Positions 59,972 through 64,000 of a stretch of DNA of 64,000 nt are shown here, piece by piece; position 1 is the stretch's first letter, and every line of letters starts with the position of its first letter. The translations under genes and the position numbers were made by a program. The DNA is from Alicyclobacillus mali (lineage in GTDB: Bacteria > Bacillota > Bacilli > Alicyclobacillales > Alicyclobacillaceae). The stretch lies in the NCBI RefSeq assembly GCF_017329565.1, contig NZ_JAFMTT010000001.1, one strand, 5' to 3'. Under the pieces are notes generated by a model. It made no database searches. It was not told the DNA's origin and saw only the letters and a program-made list of their open reading frames with translations.

Positions 59972-62692
59972 TTGGCGAACGACGCACCCTTGCACCGGGA
60001 CATACGCGTTCTCGGGGATTTGCTGGGAGAGGTGTTAGTTGAGCAGTGCGGCCAGCGCGTGTTCGATCACGTCGAATCCATTCGCCTCGCTGCCAAGGCC
60101 TTTCGCGCGGAACCGTCGCCCGAAACGCGCGCGGCGCTGCAGGCGGCCGTGTCCGCCGTGGAGCCCGAGCACCGGAACGACGTGATTCACGCGTTTTCGG
60201 TCTACTTTCAGCTGGTCAACCTGGCGGAGCAGAACCACAGGCTCCGCCGCCATCGCGACTACGACCGCTCGCAACAGGTGCTGCGCGGTTCCTTTCGCGA
60301 GACAATGCGCACCCTGGCACACCGTGGCATGACCGCCGACGACATCGAGGCCCTGCTTCGAGAGGTCGGAATGGAACTCGTGCTCACCGCGCACCCCACC
60401 GAGGCCCTGCGCCGCACCGTGCTCGACAAACACACGAAAATAGCCACCTTCCTCGAGGAAATGGACGATCCGCGCAAGACGCCGAGAGAGCTCGACGTGT
60501 TGCGCGAGCAGATTCGAACCGAGATTGTCGCGTTGTGGCAGACGCGCTCCGTTCGCAAGCAGCGCATCACCGTGTTGGATGAGGTCCGAAATGGACTCTA
60601 CTTTCTCGACCAGATCCTGTTTGACGTCCTTCCTCGTGTACACCAAAAGCTGGAGCAGGCCGTGGAAGAACAGTTTGGCCGTCAGCTGCTCGAACTGCCC
60701 CCGCTCATTCGCTTTGGATCGTGGATGGGAGGAGATCGCGACGGCAATCCGAATGTCACGGCCGACATCACTTGGCAGACCCTCGTCCTCCACTGCGATC
60801 TCGCTTTGAACAAATATGAGCAAAAGTTGCGAGAACTCGGGCGAGATTTGAGCGTGTCCGTGGACCGGGCGGGCGCGGACGGGGACCTGCTTGCGGCGCT
60901 CGATGGCGACAACGACGAGCCATACCGGGCGCTTATCAACCGGATGATCGAGCGGCTCGCCAACACCCGCCGTCGGTTGCACGGAGAGCGGGTGGACGGC
61001 CCAGATTACGCGTCGCCCGAAGCGATGATGGAGGACGTGGAGCGGATGGCGAGATCGCTCGCACATCACCGGGGCGGGCGCATGGTGGATGCATGGCTCC
61101 GACCGTTCCTTTTGCAGTTGCGCATCTTCGGTTTCCACATGGTGACGCTCGACATCCGGCAACATTCCGGCGTGCACGAGCAGGCCGTGGCCGAGCTCTT
61201 GCAGACGGCAGGACTCGTCGACGACTACACCTCGCTTGGTGAAGAGGAACGCGTGCGCGTCCTGTCCGAGTGCCTCGCGTCTCCGCGACCCATTCGCAAT
61301 CCGTATCACGTATACTCCGAGCTGACCAACGAGGCGCTGGCGGTGTTCGACTGCGTGCGGCGCGGGCACGAGACCTTTGGACCTCGTTGCGTGCAGGACT
61401 ACCTCATTTCCATGACGCAGGGGGCGAGCGATCTGCTGGAGGTGCTGCTCCTGGCCAAGGAGTCCGGCTTGTTCGGCTGGCCGGACGGGCCGAAGGCCCC
61501 GCCGAAAAGCGATCTGAACGTCGTCCCGCTGTTTGAGACCATTGAGGACCTGCAATCCGCGGCGGGGATCATGCGCTCGCTGTTCGAAAATCCAGTGTAC
61601 AGGCGCCATCTGCAGATGCGCGGATCGCAGCAGGAGATCATGCTTGGCTACTCAGACAGCAACAAGGACGGCGGCTATCTGACGGCCAACTGGTCGTTGT
61701 ACGCGGCGCAAAAGGACCTCATTCGCCTGGCGGAATCATACGGCGTGCGCATCAAGTTCTTTCACGGCCGCGGGGGCGCGCTGGGACGAGGTGGCGGCCC
61801 GGTGGAGCAGAGCATTCTCGCCCAGCCCACGGAAGCGCTCAGGGGGCACGTGAAAATCACGGAGCAGGGCGAGGTCATCTCGCAGCGGTATGGCCATCCG
61901 GGCATCGCGGAACGCTCCCTTGAGTCTTCGGCGGCGGCTGTGCTGGTGGGCGCGACGCGAGAGGACACCGAGGAGTGGGCGAAGCGCCATCCGAGATGGT
62001 TTGCGCTGATGGACCGAGCCTCGGAAATCAGCTTTCGCGCCTACCGAAAGCTGGTCTTCGAGCATCCGGCGTTCCTCGAGTACTTCCACCGGGCGACGCC
62101 CATTGACGAGATCGGGAAGATGAACATTGGGTCGAGGCCATCGAGGCGCTCCCAGTCGGCGCGCATCGAGGATCTGCGGGCCATCCCGTGGGTGTTCTCG
62201 TGGACGCAAAGCCGCCATCTGCTGCCCGCCTGGTACGGTTTCGGCAGCGCCATGGAGGCGGTCAGGCAGGAGGATCCCGGAGCGCTCGAAGACCTGCGCC
62301 GCATGTACGAAGTGTGGCCGTTCTTTCGGACGCTGGTCGACAATCTGCAGATGGCGCTCGCCAAGGCGGACATGCTCGTCGCACGGGAATATGCACAGTT
62401 GGCCGGGGAGGCGGGAGAAGCCATCTTCCCTCTCGTCGAAGAGGAGTACGCGCGGACGGAGCGCGCCGTGCTCGCCATCACCGGCTATGAGCAGTTGCTC
62501 GACAACCGGCCGGTGATCCGGGAGTCCATTTCGCTGCGAAACCCGTACGTCGATCCGCTGTCGTTCTTTCAGGTGCGGCTGCTGGCCGATCTGCGCACGG
62601 ACAACCTCGCACCCGAAGAACGAGAGGCCGAGTTGGCCGATGCGCTGCAGACCATCAACGGCATCGCCGCGGGACTGCGCAACACCGGTTGA
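59972..62692 (+). CDS. ppc: Phosphoenolpyruvate carboxylase
   Basis: A 906-residue anaplerotic enzyme carboxylating PEP to oxaloacetate. Conserved residues include catalytic His in VLTAHPTEALRRT, GGDRDGNPNVT, YSDSNKDGGY, FHGRGGALGRGGGP and the C-terminal NTG end. Full length is normal. TTG at 59972 has CAGGAGGG 7-12 bases upstream. It feeds oxaloacetate to the TCA segment encoded nearby (odhAB, mqo). Confidence 0.96.
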   Translation: MANDAPLHRDIRVLGDLLGEVLVEQCGQRVFDHVESIRLAAKAFRAEPSPETRAALQAAVSAVEPEHRNDVIHAFSVYFQLVNLAEQNHRLRRHRDYDRSQQVLRGSFRETMRTLAHRGMTADDIEALLREVGMELVLTAHPTEALRRTVLDKHTKIATFLEEMDDPRKTPRELDVLREQIRTEIVALWQTRSVRKQRITVLDEVRNGLYFLDQILFDVLPRVHQKLEQAVEEQFGRQLLELPPLIRFGSWMGGDRDGNPNVTADITWQTLVLHCDLALNKYEQKLRELGRDLSVSVDRAGADGDLLAALDGDNDEPYRALINRMIERLANTRRRLHGERVDGPDYASPEAMMEDVERMARSLAHHRGGRMVDAWLRPFLLQLRIFGFHMVTLDIRQHSGVHEQAVAELLQTAGLVDDYTSLGEEERVRVLSECLASPRPIRNPYHVYSELTNEALAVFDCVRRGHETFGPRCVQDYLISMTQGASDLLEVLLLAKESGLFGWPDGPKAPPKSDLNVVPLFETIEDLQSAAGIMRSLFENPVYRRHLQMRGSQQEIMLGYSDSNKDGGYLTANWSLYAAQKDLIRLAESYGVRIKFFHGRGGALGRGGGPVEQSILAQPTEALRGHVKITEQGEVISQRYGHPGIAERSLESSAAAVLVGATREDTEEWAKRHPRWFALMDRASEISFRAYRKLVFEHPAFLEYFHRATPIDEIGKMNIGSRPSRRSQSARIEDLRAIPWVFSWTQSRHLLPAWYGFGSAMEAVRQEDPGALEDLRRMYEVWPFFRTLVDNLQMALAKADMLVAREYAQLAGEAGEAIFPLVEEEYARTERAVLAITGYEQLLDNRPVIRESISLRNPYVDPLSFFQVRLLADLRTDNLAPEEREAELADALQTINGIAAGLRNTG

Positions 62693-62763
62693 GCCATGGG
62701 GCCCCACGCAAGCGCAGTTCATTGCGCAAATCGCGATCGTCGTCTACCATGAAGGTGTCCTCG

Positions 62764-63738
62764 TTGGGGGTGTTGGCCATTCAAAAGATAGGCGTTTTGA
62801 CGAGCGGGGGCGACGCGCCTGGCATGAACGCGGCCATTCGCGCCGTGGTTCGCACGGCCATCTACCACGGTCTGGAGGTCGTCGGCATTCGCAGGGGATA
62901 CGCGGGCCTGCTGGACGGAGACTTTCGTCCCATGCCCATCGAATCCGTCGGCGACATCATTCAGCGCGGCGGTACCTGTTTGTTCACGGCGCGTTGCAAG
63001 GAGTTCATGACGGAAGAGGGACAGAGGCGCGGGTATGAGCGCCTCGTCGAGGCCGGGATCGAGGGCCTCGTCGTGCTCGGAGGAGACGGTTCGTTTCGAG
63101 GCGCCAAGCGCCTGAGCGAACTTGGCATTCCGACTGTCGGTGTGCCCTGCACCATCGACAACGACATCGGCGCGTGCGACGCGAATATCGGCTTCGACAC
63201 GGCGGTGCAGACGGTGATTCAGGCCATCGACAAGATTCGCGACACCGCCACGTCGCACGAGCGGACGTATGTCATCGAGGTGATGGGCCGGCATGCCGGG
63301 CACATCGCTCTGGCGGCTGGGCTCGCGGGCGGCGCGGAGAGTGTGCTGATCCCCGAGGTGCCGTTCAGCCTCGAGGATGTGGTGGCAAAGCTTCAGCGCG
63401 GTGTCTCCCGCGGCAAAAAGCACTCCATCATCGTCGTCGCGGAGGGTGCGGCGCGCGCGGTGGACGTCGGGCAGTACATCGAGGAGCAGACCGGGTTTGA
63501 CACGCGCGTGACCGTACTGGGGCATGTGCAGCGGGGCGGCGCGCCGTCGGCGTCGGACCGGGTCCTTGCGAGTCGGCTGGGCGCTTTCGCAGTCGAACTC
63601 CTCCTCAAAGGCGAGACCGCGGTAATGGCCGCCACGCAGAACGGGGCGCTCGTGGCGGTGCCGTTTGACGAGGTGTTCGCGGCCGTGCGCCAGCCTGCGC
63701 AGGAGCTCTGCGAGCTGGCAGAGATTCTATCCAACTAA
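62764..63738 (+). CDS. pfkA: 6-phosphofructokinase
   Basis: A 324-residue ATP-dependent enzyme making fructose-1,6-bisphosphate. Conserved are KIGVLTSGGDAPGMNAAIR, VLGGDGSFRGA, the catalytic Asp in CTIDNDI, and VIEVMGRHAGHIAL. A short N-terminus fits the TTG at 62764, 6 bases after AAGGTG; an ATG at 62749 has no ribosome site. It lies 71 bases after ppc and 54 bases before the aldolase gene, so the upper glycolysis steps are contiguous. Confidence 0.95.
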   Translation: MGVLAIQKIGVLTSGGDAPGMNAAIRAVVRTAIYHGLEVVGIRRGYAGLLDGDFRPMPIESVGDIIQRGGTCLFTARCKEFMTEEGQRRGYERLVEAGIEGLVVLGGDGSFRGAKRLSELGIPTVGVPCTIDNDIGACDANIGFDTAVQTVIQAIDKIRDTATSHERTYVIEVMGRHAGHIALAAGLAGGAESVLIPEVPFSLEDVVAKLQRGVSRGKKHSIIVVAEGAARAVDVGQYIEEQTGFDTRVTVLGHVQRGGAPSASDRVLASRLGAFAVELLLKGETAVMAATQNGALVAVPFDEVFAAVRQPAQELCELAEILSN

Positions 63739-63792
63739 CAAGCGGGACAGCTCCGGTTTGGAGCGCCCGACCAACGCCAGGGGGTCGATTGC

Positions 63793-64000
63793 GTGATCGA
63801 GCAAATTCGCGAGTATCTGGGCCATGAGGCGGACTACCTGCTGAATCACGAGTGCAGGACGATTCCGAAGGAGCGGCTGACACCGCCTTCTCCGACGACG
63901 GTGGACGACGTATTCCTGTATTCCAACCGGAACAACCAGGTTCTGCGCTCCATGCAGTGGTTGCTCTCCTCGGGACGGCTTGCCGGCACGGGGTATGTCT
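63793..64000 (+). CDS. Class I fructose-bisphosphate aldolase (DhnA/FbaB type), 5' part
   Basis: The window ends 69 codons into this gene. The start MIEQIREYLGHEADYLLNHE, the following CRTIPKERL and the last SSGRLAGTGYV match class I aldolases of the DhnA/FbaB type, which cleave fructose-1,6-bisphosphate through a Schiff-base Lys. The catalytic Lys would lie beyond the window. GTG at 63793 follows CCAGGGGGT. It directly follows pfkA, an apt glycolytic pairing. Confidence 0.8.
   Translation, partial: MIEQIREYLGHEADYLLNHECRTIPKERLTPPSPTTVDDVFLYSNRNNQVLRSMQWLLSSGRLAGTGYV

Overview
The window reads as chromosomal DNA of a high-GC, spore-forming member of the Bacillales. Genes have strong AGGAGG-type ribosome sites and many GTG or TTG starts. 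The diagnostic content is the spore coat operon cotJABC, a YtxC-type sporulation gene directly upstream of thrS, a T-box, infC-rpmI-rplT with an attenuator leader, a Crh-type HPr protein and an MsmX/UgpC-type ATPase. GC content, gene content and the mix of ppc, mqo and malic enzyme fit Alicyclobacillus or a close relative; the genus is an inference. I see no insertion sequence, CRISPR array or prophage block, only one stray holin-like gene.

Layout. 1-7.2 kb: a coiled-coil protein, tRNA-Leu, an HTH-DUF1232 protein, then two NRAMP-related transporters. The second transporter sits behind an M-box (Mg2+) riboswitch and is followed by a 59-residue membrane protein. A gene-free stretch with a candidate structured RNA, a uracil/xanthine permease and a small lipoprotein follow. 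7.2-12.4 kb: short-chain dehydrogenase, holin-like protein, thioesterase, haem-oxygenase-fold oxidase, tRNA-Val, metallophosphoesterase and MFS transporter. 12.5-18.4 kb: xylose operon (xylA, xylB, aldose epimerase) behind a promoter and XylR-like operator, then oligoendopeptidase F. 18.5-26.4 kb: ytxC, T-box and thrS, a methyltransferase, a YeeE/YedE transporter, infC-rpmI-rplT and an rRNA methyltransferase. 26.4-33.4 kb: YuiD-like protein, cotJABC, an amino acid permease with proline iminopeptidase, GNAT, DMT exporter, TrmH and a zinc-ribbon protein.

34.2-39.1 kb is a five-gene cluster of three TIM-barrel isomerase/epimerases and two Gfo/Idh/MocA oxidoreductases, apparently a sugar or polyol pathway of unknown substrate. 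An FMN riboswitch then precedes an EamA-family transporter, a candidate riboflavin carrier. 40.5-47.6 kb: zinc-finger anti-sigma-like protein, hydroxyacid dehydrogenase and manA, then a MoxR-DUF58-membrane protein operon and a PIG-V-like glycosyltransferase on the minus strand.

47.8-64 kb is central carbon metabolism: odhA-odhB, mqo, malic enzyme, ppc, pfkA and the start of a class I fructose-bisphosphate aldolase. Between them lie a PucR-type regulator, an MsmX-type ATPase, Crh and a chemotaxis receptor. Together they cover the upper and lower glycolytic nodes, anaplerosis and the 2-oxoglutarate and malate steps of the TCA cycle, with a catabolite-repression cofactor inside the group.

The most unusual signals are: a Mg2+ riboswitch on an NRAMP-fold transporter whose metal motif is D-N-D-A rather than D-P-G-N; the FMN riboswitch on an EamA transporter; non-ATG/GTG/TTG starts in infC (ATA) and apparently cotJC (ATC); the five-gene isomerase/oxidoreductase cluster; an OdhB with a degenerate E3-binding domain; a Crh with Ala at the catalytic His position; and an unassigned promoter-structured RNA-terminator unit near 5.3-5.5 kb.
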